A stretch of 64,000 bases of DNA, taken from contig NC_088777.1 in the NCBI RefSeq assembly GCF_954871325.1, positions 46,725,366 to 46,789,365 of the forward strand, given 5' to 3'. Of the stretch, positions 34,961 through 47,492 are shown piece after piece. Made by a program: the position numbers and the translations under genes. The notes under the pieces are model-generated. The model was not told the DNA's origin. It saw nothing but the letters and a program-made list of their open reading frames with translations, and searched no databases. How positions within the stretch are numbered: position 1 is the first letter of the stretch; every line of letters begins with the position of its first letter. Origin of the DNA: Gordionus sp. m RMFG-2023. Taxonomy: Eukaryota; Nematomorpha; Gordioida; Chordodea; Parachordodidae.

Positions 34961-35445
34961 TTATTTTTATTTTAAATATCTTTTATCTCTTGTTTTTCAT
35001 ATCTTACTTGAGACCTGCAATAGGTATTAAGCTCGCCGACCCACTCTCGCCCATTCCGCATGCGGGCGTGGCTAGCTAAATAATTTTAATATTGAGCGGG
35101 TTAGCATGTGTTAAAAAAGGTAGATTAGAATTCTATATACTAAAAATTTTCTTGTTATTTCATAATGTTGAATCATATAAGTATAAATTGATAAATATAT
35201 TAGCAAAGATTTGATAAGGAATCAAATAAACATAAAATAATTTTAAAACATTGGGCGGAAGAACAGATCAAACATATTTTTGCAATAAATCGGCAGACCG
35301 ACATGAAAACTTTAAAAAACCATTGGCGGGCTGGCCATTGGGTTATTTTTTTAAATAATAGACGCAAGTTTACGGGTTAAAATCTGCTCTTTACAGACTT
35401 CGACTTTATACTATAAATAAATTAATCGGTTACCCGTCAAAGGCC

Positions 35446-35628
35446 TTGCTGCAACCTTCTTGCGAATCATATCTCGCAAGAAACCTAGCCTCACATTCTT
35501 CCTCTCCATCTTTCACATACCTTTCACCATCCGGTGCATCATCTTTCTTTAAAAGAGTGTGCTTGCCACCGCCGAATCTTTTAGATATAACTCTCCATGG
35601 AATCTTAAATTTATCTAAATATTTTTAA
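35446..35628 (-). pseudogene. Unrecognised repeated-exon protein, pair 1 second exon (left arm copy)
   Basis: On the minus strand this reads KIPWRVISKRFGGGKHTLLK, DDAPDGERYVKDGEEE and SQEGCSKAF, identical in meaning to 52691-52890. The plus-strand open frame here is only a shadow. It is related to the KKPWxxxFNRFGNGK exon of pair 2. Confidence 0.4.
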
Positions 35629-37289
35629 AATTATATTTAATTAAAATATTAATTTAAACAATTTTACCCCATTTTGGTGAAGCGCACTCTTTTCCTGTAA
35701 TTCTGCCTTCATTCATTTGGTCCATAGACCCATCACAAAAAAGAGATTTTTTACAAAACATGATAATTAAGAGAATAATTTTTTATGTTAATGATTGTTG
35801 TTCTATTTTATAAACATTAAATAATTTACGTCATTGATTTTTATTAAGAAACTGTTTTATATTATGATTGTTTGCCAAATAACATAGTAATAATCAGCGC
35901 ATATATTCCAGTAAGAATAGCGACGCTTAGAATATATTTGTTTTTATATGGTTGGTTTAGTTTCACTCTGACTTATTATAACTCCTCTATGTATATAAAT
36001 ATACTAGCATAATTAAACAGTGAATGGGTCCCTCCTATAATTCATGTCATTGGGCAGATTAAAGAGTAACATACTAAGATAAGATTTATATATATAAATA
36101 ATATTCAATAAATTATTATCCCATATTAAATTAGAAGTTATCAGATAAAACAAAATATAGATTAATTTAGTTCTTAGTCAAAATGTACTAATAGGTAGAA
36201 AAAAACTTTTTATTTAACGAAACGGGGCAAATCTTGAAACTGAAAACAGAATATGTAACCCCATTGTATATAGGATACTGGAATGACAATGAATCGGTTA
36301 CAAAACCGGGTTTAACAAGAAAATGTTTATTGCATAATATCCTGGGAACTTCGTTAATCTAAGAATCGGTATCTAGAAGCCACTTTTAAATATTTTGATA
36401 GTTAAACAATATTTTTTTTAAATATTCAAAACCTTACCTTATAATTTAGCGTTTCAAACTCCATAGAATATTTAACTTGTGTTAATATTAATTGCTTGAA
36501 TACTACTTAACAATTTATCTATTACTGTTTTATCAACCATATAATAGGTAATCAGTTATAAAAAAATTTAAACATTACGCCTGAATGAAGTTAGTCAAAC
36601 TCATAAATCCCTTATTTCTAAAGCTTAAGTCAATTCGCAATTCTAGTCTCCTATATCACCAGAGAATTAAAAAACTGTAATGGTACGAAAAATAACATAT
36701 CCTTAATTGCTCAGAATAAATATTTAAACTATCAAACAATAAGAATTATTTTTTAAATCATATTTAAAAGAATTGCGCAGAAAATTAATAATTTCTGGGA
36801 TGTAAAATTAAACCTTTTAAATATTGAAACTCTAAGAATTCCTTATTTTGATAATAAATATCTTTTCTTAATACTATTTTTAAAGAAAATTTGTATATGA
36901 TTATAAATTTTCAAAAAAATCGTCCCATTAGAGCTACCCCCCCCCCCCCCAAGCTATCTCATTTTAGAAAAATTATCAATTGAATGCTTAAAATTCAGGT
37001 TCTGGTATTAGAGAATTTACAAAATGTATGTACAATTTTTTAGGCTTCTAGTTAATAGCTGAATATAAAGTAAAATACAGGGTTGCCAGGTCAAAATTTC
37101 CAAATTGAAGGAGAAATTTGATATTTTGCGGGAGAAATATAAAAATTGCGATAGGATTATAAAAATTGCTAAAAAAAAATTTTTGCTGGCCTTCGGCCTG
37201 CATAATAGTGGATCCAACAAAATGGTAAGCTTTTAAAAAAGTAGGATCCTTAAAAATTGTTATATTAATTTAGTTAAATTTTAAAAATG

Positions 37290-37745
37290 TACTTTGTATA
37301 ATTTTCAATTAGACAATATTATCATCAGAGATAAAAGGGCATATTGTGCGGCCCGACAAAAGGATGCTTAAATAATATAAAATTGCTTAAATTATAAAAT
37401 AATATACTAAGTAATGTTCATTCTTATTCGTATAAACCGGGATTACTCGGATATAACCTCATGATATACCACATTGGTTGTAGTTCTTGTTTTATCATTG
37501 GATTATAATCTTTAACTTTAAAAATGAACTTTGTATAATCTTTAATAGTTAGACAAAATATTCATCTGAGATAGCGGCCCGACAGGATGCTTAAATAATA
37601 TAAAATTGTTTAAATTATAATATAATATCATACTAAGTAATCTTTCTTATTCTTATAAACCGGGATTAATCGGATATAACCTCATGTTATACCACATTGG
37701 TTGTAGTACTTGTTTTATCATTGGTTATAATCTTTAATTTATGAG
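37290..37745. repeat. Two-copy tandem duplication, unit about 230 bp, 3' of the Helitron helicase
   Basis: Both units contain GCGGCCCGACA, GGATGCTTAAATAATATAAA, TAAACCGGGATTA and CCACATTGGTTGTAGT in the same order. The duplication lies at the 3' end of the Helitron, which may hold its termination hairpin. Confidence 0.8.
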
Positions 37746-37759
37746 GAGAACAAACTCGA

Positions 37760-40142
37760 GACATAGCCACATATAGCTGTCCATATGAAAAAACAGGATG
37801 AGGTAAATAGATGCCAACTTTGTTCAACGTTTGTCCCTGAGCTTTATTATTGTCATGACAAATGCAGGTCTCACGGGAAATTGGAGGCGCTTAAGGGAAA
37901 ATGGCAAGCCAGAATCTGTCGGAATTAAACTTATTCTAGGTATGAGAACTTTAGTACTGAGAAAACTACCAGAAACAATTCCGCCTCAATTATATTTGGT
38001 AGCAAAGAAATTATAATCAATTTAGTCCCATTATTCAAACCAGAAGCAGAATTTAAGTTACGCATTAATATTATAGGTACCCCGACTTTGAGTAAAAGTT
38101 TGTGAGGTGGTAATCCTGATATACTTAAAGAGTTTAAAAATTCAGTGGGATAAAACGTCGCTTCATCCTCGATTATCGTTTCATCAGCACTTATGTATGT
38201 AATTAAATCCCCCGGAATTTTGTTAATCAATTTAATATTTATAGAATCGACATTTACGTTTCTAGGGGTCAGAATTGCATTTTGAGCAAATGATGTTCGG
38301 TTAAAGGACGTATTGTCTTAGTCTATATCGTAAACAAAAGAAATATAATCCTCGATATCATTGGAAGCTATACAAAAATCTTCAGGAATTTTTATTTTAT
38401 CCCTGGAGCCATCAAATGTTTCATAGCCTTCACCAACTCTTAAAAGAAATTTTGAGTATTTATAATTAAAAGATAATCATTTGCTTCCTGAAATTGTAGA
38501 AGTCTCATATTTATCACGTTGTGACCGTCTAAAGTTTTCTTATTCTATTGTTAAAATTTTCCACCACAATGATTTCGAGTAATCCCAACTTTATTTCAAT
38601 CCAAAATAAATTTATTATCAAACCAAAAAAAAAACAAACAATAATTTTATAATAATAATCGTTAAAAAAAATTAATTAAAAAAAATGAATTCAAAAAAAA
38701 AATGAATTCAAAAAAAAAATGAATTCAAAAAAAAGAAATGAATTTATTATTTACAATTTTCGCTTCCCTTTTATAAAGAAGCAATAATCATCACAAATAA
38801 ATAATTAAATCCTATCATCATAATGACTTTACAATAATTAACTTTTATAAATCTAAAAATAAAATGTTAACGCGATTAAACTAAACATAAAATTCTAAAA
38901 ATAACAATGACTCACCAATTTAACTAAAACATAAAATTATAAAAATAAAAATGACTCATCAAACGCAATACATACTGACTTTACCAAAAATCAAATTTTA
39001 CAAATCAAAGTCTCCCAATTATGACAATATTAATACCCAACCTTAATGGCACTATATGCGACCATAAATATGATCGTTTTAAGGTTGAGTTAACAATGTC
39101 GCATCTTCCGCCAAGTTTAATAACAGGTAAAATCTGTCTAAAATCCCACCAAAAATAATAATTTTACCACCAAACGGTTTATCTAATTTCATTATATCCT
39201 GAAATGACCTATTTACGGCCTCGATAATATGTTTATAAGCCATTGATATTTCGTCCCATATTATAATTACCGATTCTCTTATCAATTCAGCCATTTGTCT
39301 TTGGTAAGGAATATTACATGAGGAACTTTCTCTTGAATGCTTATGGGGATGTTGAAACGTGAATGTGCAGTACGGCCATTATGAAGAAGAGTTGAAGCAA
39401 TGCCAGAAGATGCAACAGCTATTGCAGTTTTACCTTGAGCTCTCAAGTTAAATAATATTGTATTTAATAGAAATGATTTTCCAGTACCACCAGGACCATC
39501 TATAAAAAATAAATTATAGGATGGAATGGAGAGCAAGAACATAATTTTGGTATAGATAATATTTTGATCCCGATTAAATAAATTGTGGTTAGCCAAATAT
39601 TTTTTATACATATCTACTGTATCGTAGGAAATTTCCTCCCGAATAAGGTGACACCTAATATTAGCTGTAGCAGATGGAGATTGAGTGGATAATAAAGGGA
39701 TAGGCCTTCCCAAAAAATCCTTAAGAGATTTACAATTTTGAATCAAAGTTTGATTGATGTGGCATAGCGCGAGATTTTCGTTGATAAGGTTATCCGGCTC
39801 TGATGATATTTTGGCAAAATCTTCACAAAGATAAAATTTAAAAAAATTCCATAGACCTAGAGGATCTCTCGGCTAACAATGTAATAAAAGAACAGAAAAT
39901 AACTGGTGCAATTGATATGACATCTTAAATGAAAGACCTTCCTCTAAACAATGGTTCCGTTCCGCATCATCTGTTAACAGACCATGTCGAATACATGCAT
40001 CTTTAAAAGTATTACTGACAATTGAATTCAAAGAGAGTAGATCTTTAAAGCATATTGGCCCAGCTACATAATTAAGTAATAGTCTGAAATAAAAAACACT
40101 CTCTTTGGGAGAAATTGTGCATATACGTAACCTTATCACCAC
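37760..40142 (-). pseudogene. Helitron PIF1-type helicase
   Basis: This is the SF1B helicase part of the Helitron protein. The order on the minus strand is a pre-helicase block (FYFRLLLNYVAG, FKDACIRHGLLTDD) at 40142-39873, then Walker [13 protein letters not shown] and SSGIASTLL (39746-39300), Walker B IIWDEISM with PFGGKIIIFGG (39294-39079), LLRVGEG near 38455, NAILTPRN near 38270, the block EFLNSLSISGLPPHKLLLK (about 38130) and finally motif VI NKAQGQTLNKVGIYLP with FSYGQLYVAMSRV (37860-37760). About 0.45 kb of non-coding sequence (38.57-39.01) splits the middle and may be an intron or an insertion. Several frame changes and stops show the gene is dead. Confidence 0.88.
38685..38748. repeat. 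Short tandem array AATGAATTCAAAAAAAA, four copies
   Basis: The 17-bp unit repeats about four times in the non-coding insert inside the helicase region. Confidence 0.85.
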
Positions 40143-40879
40143 CCCTTTGTCGTTTTATCAACTGTTTAGATAGAGGTTTCCACACATAATATCTTACAAA
40201 ATCTTCATAAATATATTGTCTGGCATCTGTGCCAAGATCATTAATTTTATACCATTCTTAATTTTTTACCAGGATTTTTAGTTACATTTAAATCAGTATT
40301 TGATTGGAAAATGATCAAATGTTGATTAGGTAGATGGAGGTCTAAACGATAGACTGAAGGAGAATGATCCTGCATTTCAAAATCCAGAGTACGCCATACG
40401 ATTCTGTGGCGGATATATATCGAGCATCAATGAACTGGGTAGTTTCATCGACATTATTAATGGAAAGGGATGCAGTAGTTCTGTCATGGCCTTTGTAACA
40501 ATACTTATAAAGGTATTTTATGGACTGGACAGAAGAACAAATTTCTACATTTATATGTGCATTATATTTTTTTGATAAATGTTTATTATAATGAATAATC
40601 TAAAGGTTGTTAAATATAAATCCGTTTAATTTTTTTTGGAAGGTAACGCCATCATTTCGTCGCCGATATAAAGGATATCCATACTTATCAATATGAGAGG
40701 TATCCATAAATGATTTAGGATATTTTTTGAGCATTTTCCATCAATCATGCAGGGACTATTAGGAAATGTTATACCACATGGCCCATGTGTGTTAAAAAAT
40801 CTAACAATTTGAAACAGCTTAGGCTCAGTTATTTTGTTAGAAATCTCAGCACAAACTACATCATCATAAGTATCAGCCG

Positions 40880-41216
40880 TTGCTATGAGATTTATCTAGT
40901 ATAAGGCTTATGAAAATGAGGCAAACCTCTTTTCTGGAATTCTATGACATCTATATGAGAGATTACTCTGCCAAGAACATGATAATAGAGCAAATTCTTT
41001 TTTAGACATTTTATTTTGACGAAAAACGAGACAAACTAAATCTGGGCGGTGGTTTGGGGTCTGATGAGGAAATAATTCACGCATTATTTTATCCCATTTA
41101 GGGTTGCAGGTGAAAGTAATGAATAATGATGGCTTATCAAAGCAGCGTACAATAGCCATTGCGTCCTGATAAAGTTGATGCATATGCCTTGGACCACCGG
41201 TAAAAGAAAGGGGCAA
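40880..41216 (-). pseudogene. Helitron Rep (HUH nuclease) domain
   Basis: The frame 41216-40908 reads GGPRHMHQLYQDAMAIVRCF, PSLFITFTCNPKWDKI and HRPDLVCLVFRQNK, which are the Rep start motifs. After a frame change the complement of about 40990-40900 gives LGRVISHIDVIEFQKRGLPH followed by FHK. This is the HUH metal site (HFH) that with the Tyr motif nicks DNA in rolling-circle transposition. The Tyr-bearing part downstream is decayed. Confidence 0.88.
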
Positions 41217-41239
41217 AATTATTCTTCTGCCAAGATTGT

Positions 41240-42560
41240 CAGCATTAGTATCTCCCTCTATAATAGCATCATGTATGCCTTGATAGAGTTGGGCGCGTAA
41301 TTTGGATTATTACGTATAAAATTTAATCGAAGCGTTTCCTGTTTGGCATAACTGTCGACGATAAATTGGTGAAAAAGACGTTTGGATCTTAGAATAACAT
41401 TCTCATCATCCTGCCTGACCATAAAGCGATAGGCATAGTACTCTCCGCAGGTAACATATTTATTAGTTGAGTTTCTATAATGAATGAATGGGTGGTATTC
41501 AATATCGCCTCTGGGAAATAGAAGAACCTATTGCAAGGGATCGTATGAGAAATGGAGCTCGTTAATACGTCTTAAAGGACTAGATCTTTTAAGATAATAT
41601 CTCTATGGGCTATATGATCATTGCTATCACCAGGTAATAATACTGCTATATCAGATAAGGTAGGTTTATTGCGATAACGTATGTCAAAACTTGGATTAGA
41701 TTTTAAGTTTAAGGATATCTTAGGAACGCCATTAGCGATCATAGAAGGGACTCTCAAAAATTGAGAAGCAAAGGAGTTGTAGGTGTGAACAATATCCTGC
41801 AATTCCATTAAAAGACAACGATCTAAAAACGGAACCTGGTTATCTGTTTTCTATCTCATTTATAATATCATGTATATATAATTGGGAAAATTTAGGTGTT
41901 TCTCTAATGTTGGTAGGAGTGAACCAATGCGATGATGAACCTGTCCATTAATTTGAAAGGTATAATTACCTGATCGCGAATTGGATTAACTATTATTTAT
42001 ATTAACTCCTAGTCAAGTGAATGACAGTGCGGAATTATATGCTCTTATGTTTGTTAAAAAGTGGGATGATAAACAATGATCCCCGGTAAATAAACGTAAT
42101 AAATTTGGTGGTATTTGAGAAATTTTAAATAAAATTACCTTCCCATTCAAGCAACATGTAGAATACTGAATATTTCTACATGAGCTTTTTGATAATTTTT
42201 CTCCATTCTACATTTTAGCATTGCAGAAGGCGCATATTTCTGTCATGTTTCCGATATTTAATATAGGTGAGTGGTGGTCATCAAATATATGTCGAAATAT
42301 GCATGGTAAAGGTGCCATAGAAAATGTGGTAGTGGTTATAGAAATATCAGTTGAAGGTATCTGGGTGAATATAAAATAAACCTATATATAAAACATTAAA
42401 AACCTGCAGGGGAGTTAATATCAGACGTAGGTCCTTATTATCCTGCATACCTGTAATTCTAGAACGGGTAAGGCGTTTGTTGAGTCGCCATTTTTTTCTT
42501 TGCTTATCTTTAATAGAAATATCATGTTTTGTATCTATGTGAGGGATAGTTTGAGTTAAC
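41240..42560 (-). pseudogene. Helitron N-terminal region (Helitron-like N domain)
   Basis: The complement of 42.55-41.57 kb contains ISIKDKQRKKWRLNKRLTRS, CAFCNAKM, LNGKVILFKISQIPP, LLRLFTGDHC and LTNIRAYNSALSFT. It then reads a GQVHHRIGSLLP-type stretch and LQDIVHTYNSFASQFLRVPS near 41800-41740, the expected blocks of the Helitron N domain before Rep. Further down, HSFIIETQ and YRFMVRQDD lie near 41.49-41.42 kb. Stops interrupt the frame. Confidence 0.8.
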
Positions 42561-42589
42561 CTAAAATATAAGGATATCAGGCAAAAATA

Positions 42590-43280
42590 TAAAACATTAT
42601 TATTGAAATAAAGAACATTAAAATACTGTAGTGAACCTGTAAAGGGGTCAATATATGCATATCTCTAGTAGAGTTGAGAAGCTATCATCAAAAAATAAAA
42701 TTTGTCTAGTTGGGGACTTATCAAGACTATCATTTTTTTCTGAACATTTATTTTGCATTTGTTGATTATTAATGGTAGATATATCAATATTTAAACAATT
42801 ATAAGGAGGAAATAAAGCAGGGTTTGAAATAAAAATAAATAAAAAATTTTTAAAAAAATGAATACATTAAACTTGCAGAGGAGTCAAGATTCTCTAGAAA
42901 TAGTGGGAATATCATCAGAAGCTAAAATGGATGTATTCTAAAAAATAAAAAAATATAAGAACATTTATGCCTTTTTAGTATATATATACAAAACTTTATT
43001 ATGTGTTATTAGAATATTTTGCTGGGATTCACAATCCCTATAGCTATTCTTTTGTTGATTGACTTGCCATCTTTTTCTTTCATTAATGATGGATAAATCA
43101 CTATCTGTACAATCATTAAATGAGGTTAAGACAGGGTTATCTAAAATAAAAACAAAAGAATAATTTAAAAAATATAAATTTGAACCTGAAGAGGAGTCAA
43201 TATAAGGTTCAACTCTCTAGAAATAGTGGGAATATCATCAGAAGCTAAAATGGATGTATTCTAAAAAATAAAAAAATATA
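42590..43280 (-). repeat. Tandem array of Helitron N-terminal exon-like units, part 1
   Basis: A unit of about 325 bp (starting near CTCTAGAAATAGTGGGAATA) is seen complete at 42890-43216, and the next unit begins at 43217 before the retroelement insertion. An older, more diverged unit covers 42590-42890. On the minus strand each unit encodes a DLSIINERKRWQVNQQ-type block and an ASDDIPTIS...LILTPLQV block, the same two pieces that precede the Helitron gene proper. Confidence 0.75.
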
Positions 43281-43285
43281 AGAAC

Positions 43286-43429
43286 TGTAATATTGAATTT
43301 AAATTGAATATAATATTAACTTTTCGTTTGTAAATTATATAACCTGAAGGATTGAATTCATGATATATATATACGTGATATTTTGTATTAAATATACTTT
43401 TACTTACTTTTATTTAATAAAACACTTCA
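43286..43429 (+). repeat. 5' LTR of the Ty3/gypsy element
   Basis: Starts TGTAAT and ends AACACTTCA. It matches the 3' LTR almost base for base apart from one extra AT-rich stretch near its start. It contains TATATATATACGTGATA and AATAAAACACTTCA, plausible promoter and polyadenylation signals. Confidence 0.9.
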
Positions 43430-46400
43430 TTGGCGACGATATTTTTAGAGAAGATTTATTTGATTTATTAAATTTAAAGTAAAAGACTCAATGGAAGTAG
43501 CTCCTATTAAAGTTGAAGATTCAATGGAAGTAGTCCCTATTAAAGTTAAAGACTCAATGGAAGTAGTTCCTATTAAATTCCATATTCCAGAATTCGTCAA
43601 AGAAAAAGTAAATATTCAGGACTACTTATTTAACTTGGAGTTAATTTATAAAGTAAGAAATATTATAGATTTAAATACAAAAAAAGACCTGCTTTTAGCC
43701 TATATCGGAACAGACAATCTTATCAAAATTAAGAACTCTCACTTTCCAATAAATTTAGAGATGATAAATTATGATACTTTAATAAAAAGCTTAAATTTGG
43801 TGTTCAAGGATAGTTCGAGCATTTTCATAAATAGGAAAAAATTTTTTACGTTAAAAAGATGTAATGAGACGATTATTGACTTTTCAATTAGGGTTAAAAC
43901 TGTCTGTTCTCTTTGTAATTTTAAACCGCCTTTTGATGAACTTTTAAGAGATATATTTATCCTAGGAGTAGGCTTACCTGAGTTGGACAAAGAACTTCGG
44001 TCAAAGTATATCGAAGGCAATATTACTTTTGAAGAGACCGTGCGTTTAACGATCGCGCTGTCTTCGTTGGAAAATGAAACCCAGACTGAAGTTAATAAAA
44101 TAATTAAAAATAAGCCAACACAGGGTTCGAAAAATAATTATTTTTGAAATAATAATTATACTAACGTCAATAGATTCAATAATAATAAACACTTTAGTAA
44201 CAATTATATTCCTAATAATAATTATAGACCTAGTATCAAACCTAACTCTATTCAAAAGAAAGTGATATGCTTTCGTTGCGGTAAGGCAAACCACATAGCG
44301 AAAAATTGTAGAACCCATGCCATACAAATGATTCTGCCACGGACACCTCGCCTGTCATTTTCAAATAAAGCTACCATCGATGCGAAGATAAATGGGTTGC
44401 AGCTAGCTATGGAGTTTGATACCGGCGCCGCGTGTAGTGTGATTGATGAGGTCACCTGGAATCGTATTGGCAGACCACAACTATCACCGGCTTATAAATT
44501 AGTGGGATATAATCATATCCAAATCGAAGTACTAGGTAAATGTACCGTAGAAGTCAAAGTAAAAAATATTTCGAAAATTTTACTTATTTGGGTAGTTAAA
44601 GGGGAGAATTCCCTTATTTTTGGGATGCCTTTCATTAGAGAATTTGATATAAAACTACCGGAAGAAGTTCGTATTAATAAAATAAATATGAATATGAATA
44701 TTCCCTCTTTAAATACGATTGTTTCAAAATTCCCTCAAGTTTTTTAAAAAAAATTAGGTGAAATCAAACTGCAAAAGGCAGTCACGGGAAGTTCCATTGA
44801 TTCCACGGTTTGCGTCGAACCATTGAAGCTGAGTTGGACAGACTTTTAGACGAAGGCGTTATCGAGAAGGTGGATCCAACAATAACTCCAATCACTTGGG
44901 CTACGCCAACGGTTAATATCTTAAAGAAATCCGGTGCCGTACGGATATGCGGAGATTTTCGTTTAACAATCAACAAATATCTAGCGATCGATAACGATTT
45001 ACTACCAACTTTCGTCGACCTAACAAATAAAATCGCGGGTGGTAAAATATTTTCAACAATAGATTTAAGAGATGCATTTTTACAATTCGGAGTTAGTCCA
45101 GAATGTAGGGACCGTTTAGTAATTTCGACACATGTCGGTTATTACCGATACCAAAGAATTCCATTTGGTTTGCTAGCACTCCGATAATATTCCAACGCTT
45201 TATGGAAAACCTATTAAAGGGAATTCCTATGGTTAGTGTATTTTTAGACGACATAATTATTGCAGGTGAGAATAATTCCGATCATATAGTTAATTTGGAA
45301 GAAGTATTAAGAAGATTTGAAAAGGCTGGACTGACCACGAAGACCGATAAAATTAAAATCGGAGAAAAGTCAGTCACTTATTTAGGTCATGTTACTGACA
45401 GTTTCGGAATTCACCCTCAGAAGATAAGATTAGCGCTATAAAAAATTTTAAAACACCTTCCAATGTTAAAGAACTACGTTCATTTCTTGGAATAGTGAAT
45501 TATCATGAGGCATTTATTAAAATTTGCATTCTATTTGTGCGCCTTTACACCGACTAACGAGTAAAAATGTTGGTTGGTTTTGGTCAGCTAAAGAAAATGA
45601 AATATTTACTAAAGTTAAAAATATATTGTCAAAAGAAGATACAATAATTCCTTATTCAGCCGATATCCCTGTCGTGATTTCTTGTGACGCTTCCGAAGAT
45701 GGTCTAGGAGCTGTTATTGCACACCGATTTCTTACTGGCCAGGAGAAACCGATTGCTTACGCATCGAGGACACTTTCGGCGGCTGAAAAGAATTATGCCA
45801 CAATTGATCGGGAGGCTTCGGCGATCATGTTCGCTATCGAGAAGTTTCATCAATATATTTTTGGAAGACATTTTATCTTGGTTACTGATCATAAACCATT
45901 ACAATATATTTTAGGTGATAAAAGAGATCTTAACAAAATAACAAATAACCGTTTAATACGGTGGGCGACGAAACTATTAAATTATGATTATGAGATAATA
46001 TATAGACCAGGTAATCAAAATAAATGTGCCGATGCTCTGTCCCGTTTGGGGGTAGAGAAAGCAAAAACCAATGAAGTTACAAAAAAATTCGAAGAAGAAA
46101 TCAGAGGATTAAAAATTAATTTAATAGAGGATTTATCTTTCACACGCAGTAAAGTCGTAAGTGAAACGAGCAATGATATAAACCTAAAAGAGATTATTAA
46201 ATTAATAAAAAATCATTGGTATATTGATAATATAAATAATTATTCGGAGATTGTAAAAAAATATATTTCAATTAAAAGATAATATTTCGTTCGAAGAAGG
46301 ATTATTATTTTATAATGATAGAATTATTATTCCAGATATTTTAAAAAAGGAGGTTTTATATGTGATTCATCGAGGACATCTTGGGATAGTGGGGATGAAA

Positions 46401-47373
46401 TCATTGTGTAGATATTACGTGTTTTGGACAAATCTCGATACGGATGTTGAAGACTTTGTTAAATGTTGTAAGAGTTGTCAAGAAGGAAGGCCGGGAGCTA
46501 AAGAAGTGCCATTATACAATTGGAACATTCCTACCCGACCTTGACGATTACACATTGATTTGACAGGCCCCGTATCTGGAAAATATTGGTTAATTTGCGT
46601 AGACGCTTTTACCAAATGGGTTGAAGTTGCAATTTTAACACATATTAATTCGGCGAGTGTAATAAATAATCTGCGTAATTATTTCGCTAGATTTGGGTTA
46701 CCTCGCTACATTGTCTCAGATAACGGTACTCAGTTTACTGGATCTGAATTCAAAACGTTTCTTTTTAAAAACAATATAAAACATTTTAGATCGGCCCCTT
46801 ATAGCCCCAAATCGAATGGTTTGGCTGAACGATATATACGGACGATAAAGACACGTTTCTATGCTGGAAGGAGATGTGGGACTCCAGACCAGTTAAATTT
46901 AGCAAATGTTTTAATTACTCACCGTAATACTCCCAATGCAACTACTGGTAAATCTCCTGCCGAGATGATGTTTGGAAGGTTGCTTAGGACGACATTGGAT
47001 CAGTGGAAATTATCAACGAGAGAAAGGACGGAAAACGCTCTATGGAAACAAAAGTACTATAAAAATAGAAGTGTTGAACCTCGGGAGTTTGTAGAGCAGC
47101 AAAAAGTTTGGATAGCAAACGAAAGGACAGCAGGGTGGCATGAAGGAAAAGTGTTACAACGAAAAGGCGCAATATTGTACGATGTGGAATCAGAGGGGAT
47201 CGTTAAAAACAAGCATGCAGATCAATTGAGGGATGCTACACAAGAGAAGGAAATACCCGTTACGTTGACTGAAGAAGTGGAAAAGGCAGAACATGAGAAT
47301 ACAACTCTTGAAAAAAGAGTTTCGAAACCCCCATTACGTTATCACGATGAATTCAATTTATAGTGGGGAGAAC

Positions 47374-47492
47374 TGTATTAACTTTTCGTTTGTATATTAT
47401 ATAACCTGAAGGATTGAATTCATGATATATATATACGTGATATTTTGTATTAAATATACTTTTACTTACTTTTATTTAATAAAAACACTTCA
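47374..47492 (+). repeat. 3' LTR of the Ty3/gypsy element
   Basis: Begins TGTATTAAC just after a purine-rich GTGGGGAGAAC tract (polypurine tract) and ends AACACTTCA. The target duplication agaac follows. Confidence 0.9.

Larger units (their letters stand above)
33655..37205. repeat. Left arm of the 3.6-kb inverted repeat
   Basis: Reading the complement, this arm follows 51020-54664 through its whole length with high similarity by eye, including a hAT end (37078-37205, starting CAGGGTTGCCAGG) and the exon-like pieces. It lacks about 95 bp next to the hAT end that the right arm has (51149-51240). Confidence 0.9.
43286..47492 (+). mobile_element. Ty3/gypsy LTR retroelement (Metaviridae-type), broken
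   Basis: Fossil element with LTRs at both ends and a 5-bp target duplication agaac (43281-43285, 47493-47497). A primer-binding-site-like TGGCGAC follows the 5' LTR. Parts, with rounded positions: gag about 43.49-44.33 kb with a CCHC knuckle (CFRCGKANHIAKNC), aspartic protease about 44.4-44.55 (DTGA), reverse transcriptase about 44.8-45.45, RNase H about 45.65-46.05, and integrase about 46.36-47.25 with an HHCC zinc site and a catalytic core. No envelope gene was seen. The overall make-up resembles the Mag-like clade (inference). It is broken, with about half a dozen interruptions. The LTRs are nearly identical, so the insertion is young. Confidence 0.9.

Noticed and set aside
38570-39010. 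Insert in the Helitron helicase as a separate transposon
   Set aside because: No ends or target duplication were visible; an intron is equally likely.
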